The notes beneath the pieces are model-generated. The model was not told the origin of the DNA. It searched no databases and saw nothing but the letters and a program-made list of their open reading frames with translations. This document shows positions 8,523 through 16,143 of a DNA stretch of 35,421 nucleotides, in pieces (position 1 is the stretch's first letter; each line of letters opens with the position of its first letter). The stretch is from Bacillota bacterium (GTDB taxonomy: Bacteria; Bacillota; Dethiobacteria; DTU022), in contig JAHYJM010000013.1 of assembly GCA_019428945.1 (NCBI GenBank), forward strand, positions 1 to 35,421, given 5' to 3'. Made by a program: the position numbers and the translations under genes.

Positions 8523-8675
8523 GTTGATCTCTCCTTGTACAATATAGTTGTTGAATTAAAACCAATCTCCGTTTTTCACAGAATTACGGAGTCTTAACCT
8601 GTTTTGTGCTGCCTATGCTAACCAGAAAAGCAGCATGGAGTGTTGTTTAATTCTAAATTCTTCACACTACTCAGC

Positions 8676-9875
8676 TTACTGCATATTAAGGTAATGACCA
8701 AGTTTTTCTTTCTTTGTCGAAAGGTAATTGCAGTTGTACTGGCAGGGTTCAACTTCCAGTGGAACTCTTTCGACAATATTCAGGTCGTATCCTTCAAGCC
8801 CCTTAATCTTGCGGGGATTGTTGGTCAGCAGTTTAATTTTCTTAAGACCGAGATCGACCATGATCTGGGCACCTACCCCATAGTCGCGCAGATCGGCGGC
8901 AAAACCAAGAGCTTCGTTCGCTTCAACTGTGTCTTTCCCGGAATCCTGCAGTTCATAAGCGCGAATTTTATTCAGCAGACCGATTCCCCTGCCTTCCTGG
9001 CGCATGTAAATAAGTGCCCCGGAACCGGCTTCGGCAATCTGTTTCATTGCCGTGTGCAGCTGGTTGCCGCAGTCACAGCGAAGCGATGCGAATACATCGC
9101 CGGTAAGACATTCTGAATGGACCCTTACCAATGTGGGCTGATCAGAGTTTATGTCACCCATGACCAGGGCCAGGTGAGTGAGGCTGTCGATATTATTTTC
9201 ATAGGCTATTAACTTGAATGTGCCAAAAACGGTAGGCATTTCAGCAGTAGCTCCCCGCCAGACCAGCTTCTCTTTTTTCATCCGGTAGTTAATCAAATCG
9301 GCAATGCTGATAAGCTTCAGATTATGCTCTTTGCAGAAATGAATTAACTGCGGCAAACGGGCCATGCTGCCGTCTTCATTTATTATTTCACAGATAACCC
9401 CGGCAGGCTCCAACCCGGCCATCGCGGCAAGATCAACTGAGGCTTCGGTATGCCCGGCCCGGCGAAGCACACCGCCTTCCATCGCCTCAAGGGGAAAGAT
9501 ATGGCCCGGGCGACGCAGGTCGGCAGGTTCAGTATCGGGATCAAGCAGAGCTTTAATTGTTTTAGCCCTTTCATAAGCAGAGATTCCGGTACTGCATGAA
9601 CCGACATCCACTGAAACTGTGAATGCGGTACAGTGAGTATCAGTATTGTTGGTAACCATAGGCGGCAGATCAAGTTCGCTGACCCGCTTTGAAGTAAGCG
9701 GGGCGCAGACAAGACCCCGGGCATGACGAATCATGAAATTTACCGCTTCCGGGTTTACTTTCGAAGCAGCCATGACCAGATCGCCTTCGTTTTCGCGATC
9801 TTCATCATCGACTACAACAACCATTTTGCCCTCTTTTAAATCCTCAAGAGCTTCTTCTATTGTGTTAAATGACAT
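8676..9875 (-). CDS. ribBA: Bifunctional DHBP synthase / GTP cyclohydrolase II
   Basis: This 399-residue fusion supplies both riboflavin precursors. The N-terminal half (about residues 1-200) makes 3,4-dihydroxy-2-butanone 4-phosphate from ribulose 5-phosphate and shows [15 protein letters not shown] and [13 protein letters not shown]. The C-terminal half opens GTP and shows [13 protein letters not shown], the zinc cysteines in [16 protein letters not shown], and the closing [10 protein letters not shown]. Both active sites appear complete. AAGGAGTG precedes the ATG, and the gene follows ribE after 23 bp. Confidence 0.96.
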   Translation of the reverse strand: MSFNTIEEALEDLKEGKMVVVVDDEDRENEGDLVMAASKVNPEAVNFMIRHARGLVCAPLTSKRVSELDLPPMVTNNTDTHCTAFTVSVDVGSCSTGISAYERAKTIKALLDPDTEPADLRRPGHIFPLEAMEGGVLRRAGHTEASVDLAAMAGLEPAGVICEIINEDGSMARLPQLIHFCKEHNLKLISIADLINYRMKKEKLVWRGATAEMPTVFGTFKLIAYENNIDSLTHLALVMGDINSDQPTLVRVHSECLTGDVFASLRCDCGNQLHTAMKQIAEAGSGALIYMRQEGRGIGLLNKIRAYELQDSGKDTVEANEALGFAADLRDYGVGAQIMVDLGLKKIKLLTNNPRKIKGLEGYDLNIVERVPLEVEPCQYNCNYLSTKKEKLGHYLNMQ

Positions 9876-9898
9876 TTATGTTTCACTCCTTAACTCTT

Positions 9899-10555
9899 CT
9901 ATAGATAACCCTTCTCCTGAAGAAGGGAGATTGTTAAAGTTTCTTTGTTACCACCACTATTGACTAAACGTGGCTCTAGCATTTTCTCTACATATTTACC
10001 GATCAGGTCAACTTCAAGATTAACTGACTCTCCCACTTCCTTGTAACCAAGAGTTGTTTCACCTGATGTATGGGGAATCAGGCCAACTGAAAACCCGCCC
10101 TTGTCCAGGTCGATCACAGTCAGGCTTACCCCGTCAAGGGCAATCGAACCCTTGGGAACGACATATCTCAGCAGCTTTTCGGAGGCATCAAAGTAGAGTA
10201 AAATAGCTTCTCCCTGGGGTTTTCGCTCTCTCAAAGTGACTACAGCATCTATATGTCCGCTGACCAGGTGACCACCAAGGCGGCCGCCTAAGGTCATCGC
10301 TCTTTCCAGGTTTACTTTATGCCCTGCCGCAAGGGTACCGAGGGTCGATTTTTTCAGGGTTTCGGGCATGGCGAATACAGTAAAACTTTCCCGGTCAAAA
10401 GCGGTTACCGTCAGGCAGGGTCCACTTACGGCTACGCTGTCACCAATTTCTATACCGCCGAGAACTTTCGATGCTTTGACAACCAGATCAGCTCCTTTGG
10501 AGGTTACACTGAGGCGGCGAACTGTACCCATTTCTTCAATCAAACCTGTAAACAA
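9899..10555 (-). CDS. ribE: Riboflavin synthase (alpha subunit)
   Basis: This enzyme dismutates two molecules of 6,7-dimethyl-8-ribityllumazine to riboflavin. The 218-residue protein has the two tandem lumazine-binding barrels. The first begins MFTGLIEEMGTV with DSVAVSGPCLTV; the second has GGHLVSGHIDAV and GSIALDGVSLTVIDL. It starts at a TTG (10555-10553) with GAGGGGG 8 nt upstream, 13 bp after ribD. The length is normal. Confidence 0.95.
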   Translation of the reverse strand: MFTGLIEEMGTVRRLSVTSKGADLVVKASKVLGGIEIGDSVAVSGPCLTVTAFDRESFTVFAMPETLKKSTLGTLAAGHKVNLERAMTLGGRLGGHLVSGHIDAVVTLRERKPQGEAILLYFDASEKLLRYVVPKGSIALDGVSLTVIDLDKGGFSVGLIPHTSGETTLGYKEVGESVNLEVDLIGKYVEKMLEPRLVNSGGNKETLTISLLQEKGYL

Positions 10556-10568
10556 TATCTATACCCCC

Positions 10569-11687
10569 TCAACTGACTCCCCTGTCCTGCTTCACGGGGT
10601 AACCGATCACAAGCATATCGCGGTCGAACTGTTTTAACTCAACATCTTCGACAGACCACGCTTTGCTCAGCGAATTTATTCCACTTCCTGCAAATGCAGT
10701 GGGACTCTCTTTACCCCCAATGATTATGGGAGCGATAAAGATAAACAGTTTGTCTACCAGGGAGCGTTCCAGGAGGCTGTAGTTTATGGTGCCTCCACCC
10801 TCAACCAGCACATTGACCAGCTTACGGTCAGCAAGATTTTTCATCAGGGCGTGCAGGTCAACGCGATCTTCTCTCGATGGCAGGATCAGAACCTCAACAC
10901 CCCTGGCTTTTAATGCCCTGCATTTATCCTTTGATGCCTGTTCAGTGACCGCCAGGATCGTTTTAGCGGTAGAGACTGTTTCAATAACTTTCGATTCAAG
11001 CGGCAGGCGCGCACTGCTGTCAACTACGACCCTGACCGGATCTTTTCCTCCGCCTCCTTCAAGCCTTGCTGTCAGGCGCGGATCATCCTTCAGGACAGTT
11101 TCTATCCCTACAACTATTGCATCACTGTGATCTCGCAGACGATGAACAAACTGGCGTGATTTCTCGCCGGTTATCCAGTGCGAATCTCCTGTTGGTGTAC
11201 CGATTTTACCATCCAGGCTCATGGCGACTTTAACGCTGATGTACGGCATACCTGTGACGATATACTTGATAAAGGCTTCATTTAACTGGCCGGCTTTATC
11301 TTCAAGCACACCTTCTTTTACTTTCACCCCCGCTTCAGCGAGGCGGGCAAAACCTTTTCCCGAAACAAGCGGGTTGGGATCCTGCATTGCCGCTACAACC
11401 CGGTTAATTCCGGCCTTTATGATCGCTTCGGTACACGGCCCGGTTCTGCCATGATGGCTGCAGGGTTCAAGGTTTACGTATAGAGTTGCCCCCTCTGCTT
11501 TCTTCCCTGCTTTTTCCAGGGCTAAAATTTCTGCGTGAGGGCTACCGGCAGCCTGGTGATAACCGCTGCCAACTACTTCAGAACCCTGGACGACCACCGC
11601 GCCAACCATGGGGTTGGGGCTGGTGCGACCACGCCCCTGGCGAGCCAGGTCGAGTGCCATCCACATAAATCGATCATCGGCGTCCAA
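10569..11687 (-). CDS. ribD: Riboflavin biosynthesis deaminase/reductase
   Basis: RibD deaminates the pyrimidine made by GTP cyclohydrolase II and reduces its ribosyl side chain. The N-terminal CDA-like domain shows the zinc ligands in SPHAEILAL and PCSHHGRTGPC. The C-terminal reductase shows ISVKVAMSLDGKIGT, DDPRLTAR, VEGGGTINYSLL and FIAPIIIGG. I favour the TTG at 11687-11685 (372 residues), because the AGGTG of a GAGGTGA sequence lies 6 nt upstream. The GTG at 11696, which would add three residues, overlaps that Shine-Dalgarno sequence. It is the first gene behind the FMN riboswitch. Confidence 0.95.
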   Translation of the reverse strand: MDADDRFMWMALDLARQGRGRTSPNPMVGAVVVQGSEVVGSGYHQAAGSPHAEILALEKAGKKAEGATLYVNLEPCSHHGRTGPCTEAIIKAGINRVVAAMQDPNPLVSGKGFARLAEAGVKVKEGVLEDKAGQLNEAFIKYIVTGMPYISVKVAMSLDGKIGTPTGDSHWITGEKSRQFVHRLRDHSDAIVVGIETVLKDDPRLTARLEGGGGKDPVRVVVDSSARLPLESKVIETVSTAKTILAVTEQASKDKCRALKARGVEVLILPSREDRVDLHALMKNLADRKLVNVLVEGGGTINYSLLERSLVDKLFIFIAPIIIGGKESPTAFAGSGINSLSKAWSVEDVELKQFDRDMLVIGYPVKQDRGVS

Positions 11688-11710
11688 AATATTCACCTCA
11701 TCATCATAAA

Positions 11711-11745
11711 ATTATAAAAACCCCAAGCATACATCGCTTCAGGGT
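11711..11745 (-). terminator. Riboswitch-controlled terminator upstream of ribD
   Basis: On the minus strand the 5' arm ACCC-TG-AAGC pairs with the 3' arm GCTT-G-GGGT across a 7-nt loop, and the hairpin is followed by five T and an AT-rich run. It sits between the FMN aptamer and ribD, the usual position of the expression platform. Its 5' arm is also complementary to the first strand of the aptamer. Confidence 0.8.
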
Positions 11746-11780
11746 CTTTTGCAGCAAAAATTAATATTTTCGCGCCGTTT

Positions 11781-11932
11781 CTTCTTCCTTCCAGACTTTA
11801 CTGTCGGCTCCGGATTCTGACCGGATCAACCTTCTATGGCTCGCGGGCTCGGCTCCTGTTATGAAGCATCACCGCCGGTTCGGAATTGAAGGGCTTGCCT
11901 GCTCGCCCATCTCACCAGACCCTGAAGATAAC
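11781..11932 (-). promoter_or_regulatory. FMN riboswitch (RFN element)
   Basis: Read on the minus strand, the sequence has the conserved RFN blocks in order: the P1 5' strand with ATCTTCAGGGTCTGGTGAG, then ACCGGCGGTGATGC, then GAGCCCGCGAGCC, then GATCCGGTCAGAATCCGGAG, then GCCGACAGTAAAGTCTGGA and the closing GGAAGAAG. Binding of FMN should favour the downstream terminator and shut off the riboflavin operon. The regulated genes begin with ribD. Confidence 0.95.
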
Positions 11933-11942
11933 GGATAAGTGG

Positions 11943-11970
11943 ATTATAGCACATTTTCAACTTTTTTCAA
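11943..11970 (-). promoter_or_regulatory. Promoter of the rib operon
   Basis: On the minus strand there is a -35 TTGAAA, a 16-bp spacer and a perfect -10 TATAAT with an extended TGC in front. Transcription would start within about 10 nt of the aptamer, so the leader is almost entirely riboswitch. Confidence 0.75.
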
Positions 11971-12002
11971 ACTATCGACGATCGCTCATTTAAAATATTT
12001 CT

Positions 12003-12036
12003 AAAGGATGATTCGTTTAATAAAAGCTAATCCTTT
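12003..12036. terminator. Possible weak terminator after rpe
   Basis: A 7-bp perfect inverted repeat, AAAGGAT and ATCCTTT, encloses a 20-nt loop that has an inner TTTA/TAAA. It lies in the AT-rich spacer between the rpe stop and the rib promoter. T-rich sequence follows the hairpin more clearly on the plus strand than on the minus strand, so a role in ending the prpC-rpe transcript is uncertain. Confidence 0.3.
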
Positions 12037-12097
12037 TTGAATATTTTTCTTCTTCCTGACACTTTTTGCAAATTTATCGTTACCACATTTTTAATAC

Positions 12098-12748
12098 TCA
12101 GATCTTTTTAAACTCACTGATAAGCTGCATGCCATCTTCAGCGCTGAAAATGGCGGACCCGGCTACTAAAACTGTAGCCCCCGCTTTAATGATGGCATGG
12201 GCAGTTTCTCGATTCACACCACCATCTACTTCAATTTCAGTGGGGAGCCCACGGATTCTGATCTGCTCAGCGCAGTAGCTTATTTTTGGTAATACTTCCG
12301 GTATGAATGCCTGCCCCCCGGCACCCGGGTTAACACTCATCACCAGCACAAGGTCCAGCAGCGGCCACACATACTCAAGAAGAGAAGCCGGTGTTGCCGG
12401 GTTTAAAGCCACGCCGGCTTTAAGACCCAAATCTTTTATTTTCCGCAGCGCCCTGTCAAGATGATCTACAACCTCAACCTGAATAGTTAACAGATTTACG
12501 CCGGCTTTCGCAAATTCTTCAATATGTTTTTCAGGTTCGCTCACCATCAGGTGGGCATCCATAAACATTTCTGTATGAGGCCGCAGCGATTTTACAACAA
12601 CGGGGCCAATCGTAATCGAGGGAACAAAATGGCCATCCATGATATCAAGATGGATCCAGTCAGCGCCGTTTTCTTCTACTCTTTTTACTTCATCGCGCAG
12701 CCTGCTGAAATCAGCTGACAGCAGTGACGGCGCAACCTTAACTGCCAT
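12098..12748 (-). CDS. rpe: Ribulose-phosphate 3-epimerase
   Basis: Rpe interconverts ribulose 5-phosphate and xylulose 5-phosphate in the pentose phosphate pathway. The 216-residue TIM barrel shows APSLLSADFSRL, the metal-binding HLDIMDGHFVPSITIGP, DAHLMVSEP, SVNPGAGGQAFIP and EVDGGVN. I chose ATG 12748, 9 nt after GGAGGG and 2 nt after the rsgA stop; a TTG at 12754 would be too close to the Shine-Dalgarno sequence. Its product is also the substrate of the DHBP synthase half of RibBA, encoded in the next operon. Confidence 0.95.
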   Translation of the reverse strand: MAVKVAPSLLSADFSRLRDEVKRVEENGADWIHLDIMDGHFVPSITIGPVVVKSLRPHTEMFMDAHLMVSEPEKHIEEFAKAGVNLLTIQVEVVDHLDRALRKIKDLGLKAGVALNPATPASLLEYVWPLLDLVLVMSVNPGAGGQAFIPEVLPKISYCAEQIRIRGLPTEIEVDGGVNRETAHAIIKAGATVLVAGSAIFSAEDGMQLISEFKKI

Positions 12749-12750
12749 AA

Positions 12751-13638
12751 TCAATAACCCTCCCCTTTGCCTATTTCTTCAGCAAAATACTTGTAATGAT
12801 CGTAACGCATGGAATTTATTGAACTTCCAACTTCATTGATGACGGCACAGTTCGGTTCGGTAATATGCAAACAGTCCCTGAATCCGCACCGGCCAAGCAG
12901 TGGGTCAAATTCAGGAAAGTAAGCCGACAACTCAGCCTGGCTAAGATCCTGAAATTCAAGACGGGTAAAACCGGGGGTGTCTACCACTGAGCCTCCATTT
13001 AGGAGGGCAAGCAGTTCAGCCTGACGTGTTGTGTGCTTACCCCGCCTGATTTTATCGCTGACAATGCCTGTCTTAAGCTTTAAACCGGGTTGCAAAGCAT
13101 TTAACAGTGAAGATTTTCCGACCCCTGAAGGACCGGCAAATACGGAACAGTTCCCATCAAGAGCGCTTCTAAGCTTATCAAGGCCGTTGCCCTTTTTGGC
13201 ACTGGTGAAAATCAACGGGTAAGGATAAGGTGTTGTTTCTGATTGTACAGATTTAAGGCTTTTATCTTCGAGCAGGTCAGTTTTATTGAGACAGACCAGC
13301 GACTTTAAATTTTCTTTTTCTGCCAGAACAAGCATGCGGCTTACCAGCTGCCAATCACAGGCAGGATCTTTCAGGGACATTACCACAACAAGTTGATCAA
13401 TGTTTGCAACAGAAGGCCGGGTGAGCCGATTTGAACGGGGCAATAACTTTTCGACAACACCATCCTGACCGGATGCTCCGGGAGGTCCAGCTTCGGGATT
13501 GAAGATAACCCTGTCTCCGACCATTAAAGCGGCATCGCCACGTTTGAGCATACCCCTGGCCTTGCAATGGTATTCGTTACCCGTATCGGTCCTGACGGTA
13601 AAAAAACCTCCCGCCGCTCTGACCACTTTACCTTCCAG
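12751..13638 (-). CDS. rsgA: Ribosome small-subunit GTPase RsgA (YloQ)
   Basis: RsgA is a circularly permuted GTPase that checks late 30S maturation. An N-terminal OB fold precedes G motifs in the permuted order NKTD, GPSGVGKSS, DTPG. A C-terminal zinc region has CGFRDCLHITEPNC. The start is unusual: GGGAGG at 13652-13647 is followed after 8 nt by a CTG at 13638-13636, giving an N-terminus (EGKVV) that matches the family position. The nearest upstream TTG codons (13677, 13665, 13662) overlap pknB and lack a Shine-Dalgarno sequence. If one is used, the protein gains 8 to 13 residues. The gene lies between pknB and rpe, its common place in Bacillota. Confidence 0.93.
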   Translation of the reverse strand: MEGKVVRAAGGFFTVRTDTGNEYHCKARGMLKRGDAALMVGDRVIFNPEAGPPGASGQDGVVEKLLPRSNRLTRPSVANIDQLVVVMSLKDPACDWQLVSRMLVLAEKENLKSLVCLNKTDLLEDKSLKSVQSETTPYPYPLIFTSAKKGNGLDKLRSALDGNCSVFAGPSGVGKSSLLNALQPGLKLKTGIVSDKIRRGKHTTRQAELLALLNGGSVVDTPGFTRLEFQDLSQAELSAYFPEFDPLLGRCGFRDCLHITEPNCAVINEVGSSINSMRYDHYKYFAEEIGKGEGY

Positions 13639-13651
13639 TAAATTAACCTCC

Positions 13652-15283
13652 CTATTCGCCAACAAGCAGGTCGACAAACTGACCGGGCAGGACTTCTTCG
13701 CCCGGAGCAGGCACCTGTTCCATAACGTGACCGGCAGAGCTGACAGAAAAGCGGTAGCGCACGATGGGAATCAGATCGTTTTCTCTTAAGTACTGAATTG
13801 CTCCTGCTTCGGAGTAACCGATCAGATCGGCTATCGGGAAGGGACCGCGGCCCTGGCTGATATATACCACCACCTCATCACCGTGTGAACTCTGGAAAGA
13901 TTCACCAGGCACCTGACGGTAGATTTGGCCTTCTGGTATATCGTCATTATATTCTCTTACCGGGGTCATTATTAAGCCCAAATCGGCCAAAATAGCCCTG
14001 GCCTCCATCTCAGTACGGCCGGTAAGATCGGGGGTAATGATAAATTCAGGACCCTTGCTGACGTAAAGGTCAATAACCCTGTCTTTCCTGACAATACGCC
14101 CTTCCGGGGGGTCAGTTTTAACAACATCACCAACCTGAATCTCATTGTCATGGATATAGAAAATTTCGTCGTTCGGTGTAAGGCCTTCATCACGAAGCAA
14201 CTGTGCCGCATCACTCTGGCTTAACCCGCGCACTTCCGGAACAGCTATCTCAGGTACAAAGAAGTAACTGCTGATGACCATGCCCAAGCCGCCAAGCAGG
14301 ACTGCCAACAGCAAAATAAATATAAGCGGTTTAAGCCATTTTTTCCTTACTTTCGGGGCAAACAGACCTGGCTGGGTATCAACCTTTGCTGCAGGCGGTT
14401 TCAGGATAACATCATCATCGTTATCTTTACTATTTTTAGAGCGGGGAGGTACAGCCCTGGGGATATCGTTTTCTGCAACGTAGGAAAGATCTTCCAGCAT
14501 TTCACCGGCTGTTATGTATCTGTCGGCTGAATCTTTCTGTACTGCTTTCATAATAACCTGTTCAAGGTTCTCAGGAATACTTTCAACAAGTCTGCGCGGG
14601 GGAACAATCTGTTCCTGGATATGTTTCATGGCCAGGGCTACCGGGCTCTCTGCTTCAAAGGGAACTTTGCCGGTAACCATTTCGTAGAGGACAACGCCCA
14701 GTGAATAAAGATCTGACTGTTTACCCGCCAGTTCACCCCTGGCCTGTTCAGGCGATATGTACTGCACTGAACCGATAATTGAGTCTCCCACGGTTACTGT
14801 AACACCATCACCGGCTATGGCAATACCGAAATCGGTTACCTTAACCTTACCTTCTTTCGAAAAGAGGATATTCTGAGGTTTAATGTCGCGATGGACAACC
14901 CCTGCTGCGTGAGCCTGCTCAAGTGCTTCAGCTATCTGCCGTGTTATTTTTATTGCCTCTGCCGGTGAGAGCTTTCCCTGTTCCCGGATGTATTCTTTCA
15001 AATTCTCTCCATCGACATATTCCATGACCATATAATAAGTGCCTTCTTCTTCACCAACATCATAGATGTTTACTATATGTGGATGAGAAAGCGCTGCTGC
15101 TGACTGAGCTTCGCGTTCAAAACGCCGGATAAAGGAAGCATCGCCTGTCATCTGATCTTTTAAAACTTTAACCGCAATTGTACGTTTGAGGATAAGATCG
15201 CGGCCGCGATATACACGAGCCATCCCACCCTCGGCTATTTTTTCTATAATTTCATAACGTTCAGCCAATACTTTCCCGACCAT
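13652..15283 (-). CDS. pknB: Serine/threonine protein kinase with three PASTA domains
   Basis: This 543-residue membrane kinase senses muropeptides or lipid II in related species and controls growth and spore germination (PrkC in Bacillus). The cytoplasmic kinase domain shows a glycine-rich loop (AEGGMARVY), catalytic K39, HRDIKPQN, VTDFG and SPEQARGE. A single transmembrane helix follows a basic patch (KKWLKPLIFILLLAVLLGG, about residue 320). Outside the membrane are three PASTA repeats starting near VPEVRGLSQSDA, TPDLTGRTEMEA and ADLIGYSEAGA. The start overlaps the prpC stop by one base (TAATG), so kinase and phosphatase are translationally coupled. Confidence 0.95.
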   Translation of the reverse strand: MVGKVLAERYEIIEKIAEGGMARVYRGRDLILKRTIAVKVLKDQMTGDASFIRRFEREAQSAAALSHPHIVNIYDVGEEEGTYYMVMEYVDGENLKEYIREQGKLSPAEAIKITRQIAEALEQAHAAGVVHRDIKPQNILFSKEGKVKVTDFGIAIAGDGVTVTVGDSIIGSVQYISPEQARGELAGKQSDLYSLGVVLYEMVTGKVPFEAESPVALAMKHIQEQIVPPRRLVESIPENLEQVIMKAVQKDSADRYITAGEMLEDLSYVAENDIPRAVPPRSKNSKDNDDDVILKPPAAKVDTQPGLFAPKVRKKWLKPLIFILLLAVLLGGLGMVISSYFFVPEIAVPEVRGLSQSDAAQLLRDEGLTPNDEIFYIHDNEIQVGDVVKTDPPEGRIVRKDRVIDLYVSKGPEFIITPDLTGRTEMEARAILADLGLIMTPVREYNDDIPEGQIYRQVPGESFQSSHGDEVVVYISQGRGPFPIADLIGYSEAGAIQYLRENDLIPIVRYRFSVSSAGHVMEQVPAPGEEVLPGQFVDLLVGE

Positions 15284-16032
15284 TAATCCTGCGGACCCCC
15301 AATACCGGTTGCTATTACCACAGTTATGTTGTCAAAACCGCCCCTGGAGTTGGCTAACTCTATAAGTGCCTGGGCCAGGGTTTCCGGATCACGGTTCTCT
15401 TTGTACATTGCCAGGATCTCATTATCGCGTACCATGTTAGTGAGGCCGTCAGTGCATAAAATAAGGGCAGAACCCGGTTCAATTTCGAGTTCTGTGACAT
15501 CAATCGCCAGATCCGGCGAAACGCCAAGGGCACGTGTGAGCACATGGCGCTGAGGGTGATTGTCGGCCTCTTCAGGTTTCACCTGGCCCGTATCGATCAA
15601 CTGTTCAAGAAGCGAATGATCTTTTGTAATCATGGAAATCTGGCCATTATTAATCATGTAAGCCCTGCTGTCACCAACATGACCGATAGTGAGACGGTTA
15701 GAGCATAACAGGCCGGCAGTAAGGGTTGTGCCCATGCCGCGCCGTTCGGATGCGCTTTCAGATTCATCAATAATTTTGCTGTTTGCTTCAACTAAAAGAG
15801 TTTCGATCAATTTTCGGGCGTTTTCAACTGTGGGCATATTTGAGCGATCTATTGCAAGCCAGATTTTTTCTGCTGCAGCAATTGCAAGCGCGCTGGCAAT
15901 ATTGCCGGCCCGGTGGCCGCCCATACCGTCGGCAACTGCCAGTAAGGCTATGTCAGCTTCTGCTGAAACGAAGTAATTATCTTCATTACGGGCCCGTTCC
16001 AGACCCTGGTTGGTCATTCCAGCTACCTGCAA
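15283..16032 (-). CDS. prpC: PP2C-type protein phosphatase
   Basis: This 249-residue PPM phosphatase reverses phosphorylation by the adjacent PASTA kinase. Metal-binding motifs are visible as RARNEDNYF, VADGMGGHRAG, GDSRAYMI and, near the end, CTDGLTNMV and DNITVVI. The start is a TTG (16032-16030) with GGAGG 8 nt upstream. It is the first gene of the prpC-pknB-rsgA-rpe unit and has its own promoter. The rlmN gene commonly found upstream of prpC in related genomes is not here. Confidence 0.95.
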   Translation of the reverse strand: MQVAGMTNQGLERARNEDNYFVSAEADIALLAVADGMGGHRAGNIASALAIAAAEKIWLAIDRSNMPTVENARKLIETLLVEANSKIIDESESASERRGMGTTLTAGLLCSNRLTIGHVGDSRAYMINNGQISMITKDHSLLEQLIDTGQVKPEEADNHPQRHVLTRALGVSPDLAIDVTELEIEPGSALILCTDGLTNMVRDNEILAMYKENRDPETLAQALIELANSRGGFDNITVVIATGIGGPQD

Positions 16033-16074
16033 TTATAGGACCTCCGTTTATGTAAGGCACATTTAACCTATTCT

Positions 16075-16103
16075 AGTATAGCAAAGCGAAGGCTTCACGG
16101 CAA
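16075..16103 (-). promoter_or_regulatory. Promoter of prpC-pknB-rsgA-rpe
   Basis: On the minus strand a -35 TTGCCG is followed by a 17-bp spacer and a -10 TATACT with an extended TGC. It lies about 43 bp upstream of the prpC start, in the spacer after rsmB. Confidence 0.7.
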
Positions 16104-16143
16104 GATTGCGTGAACCATCAGGTTCGGAGTCGAATCCCGGTTA

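Noticed and set aside
8523-8675. Possible terminator or attenuator between ribBA and ribH
   Set aside because: The inverted repeats are only 5-6 bp and lack a T tract, so I did not call a feature.
16118-16140. GGTTCGGAGTCGAATCC resembles the T arm of a tRNA
   Set aside because: No acceptor, D or anticodon arms can be built around it, and it lies in a short spacer beside the prpC promoter. It is a chance small hairpin.
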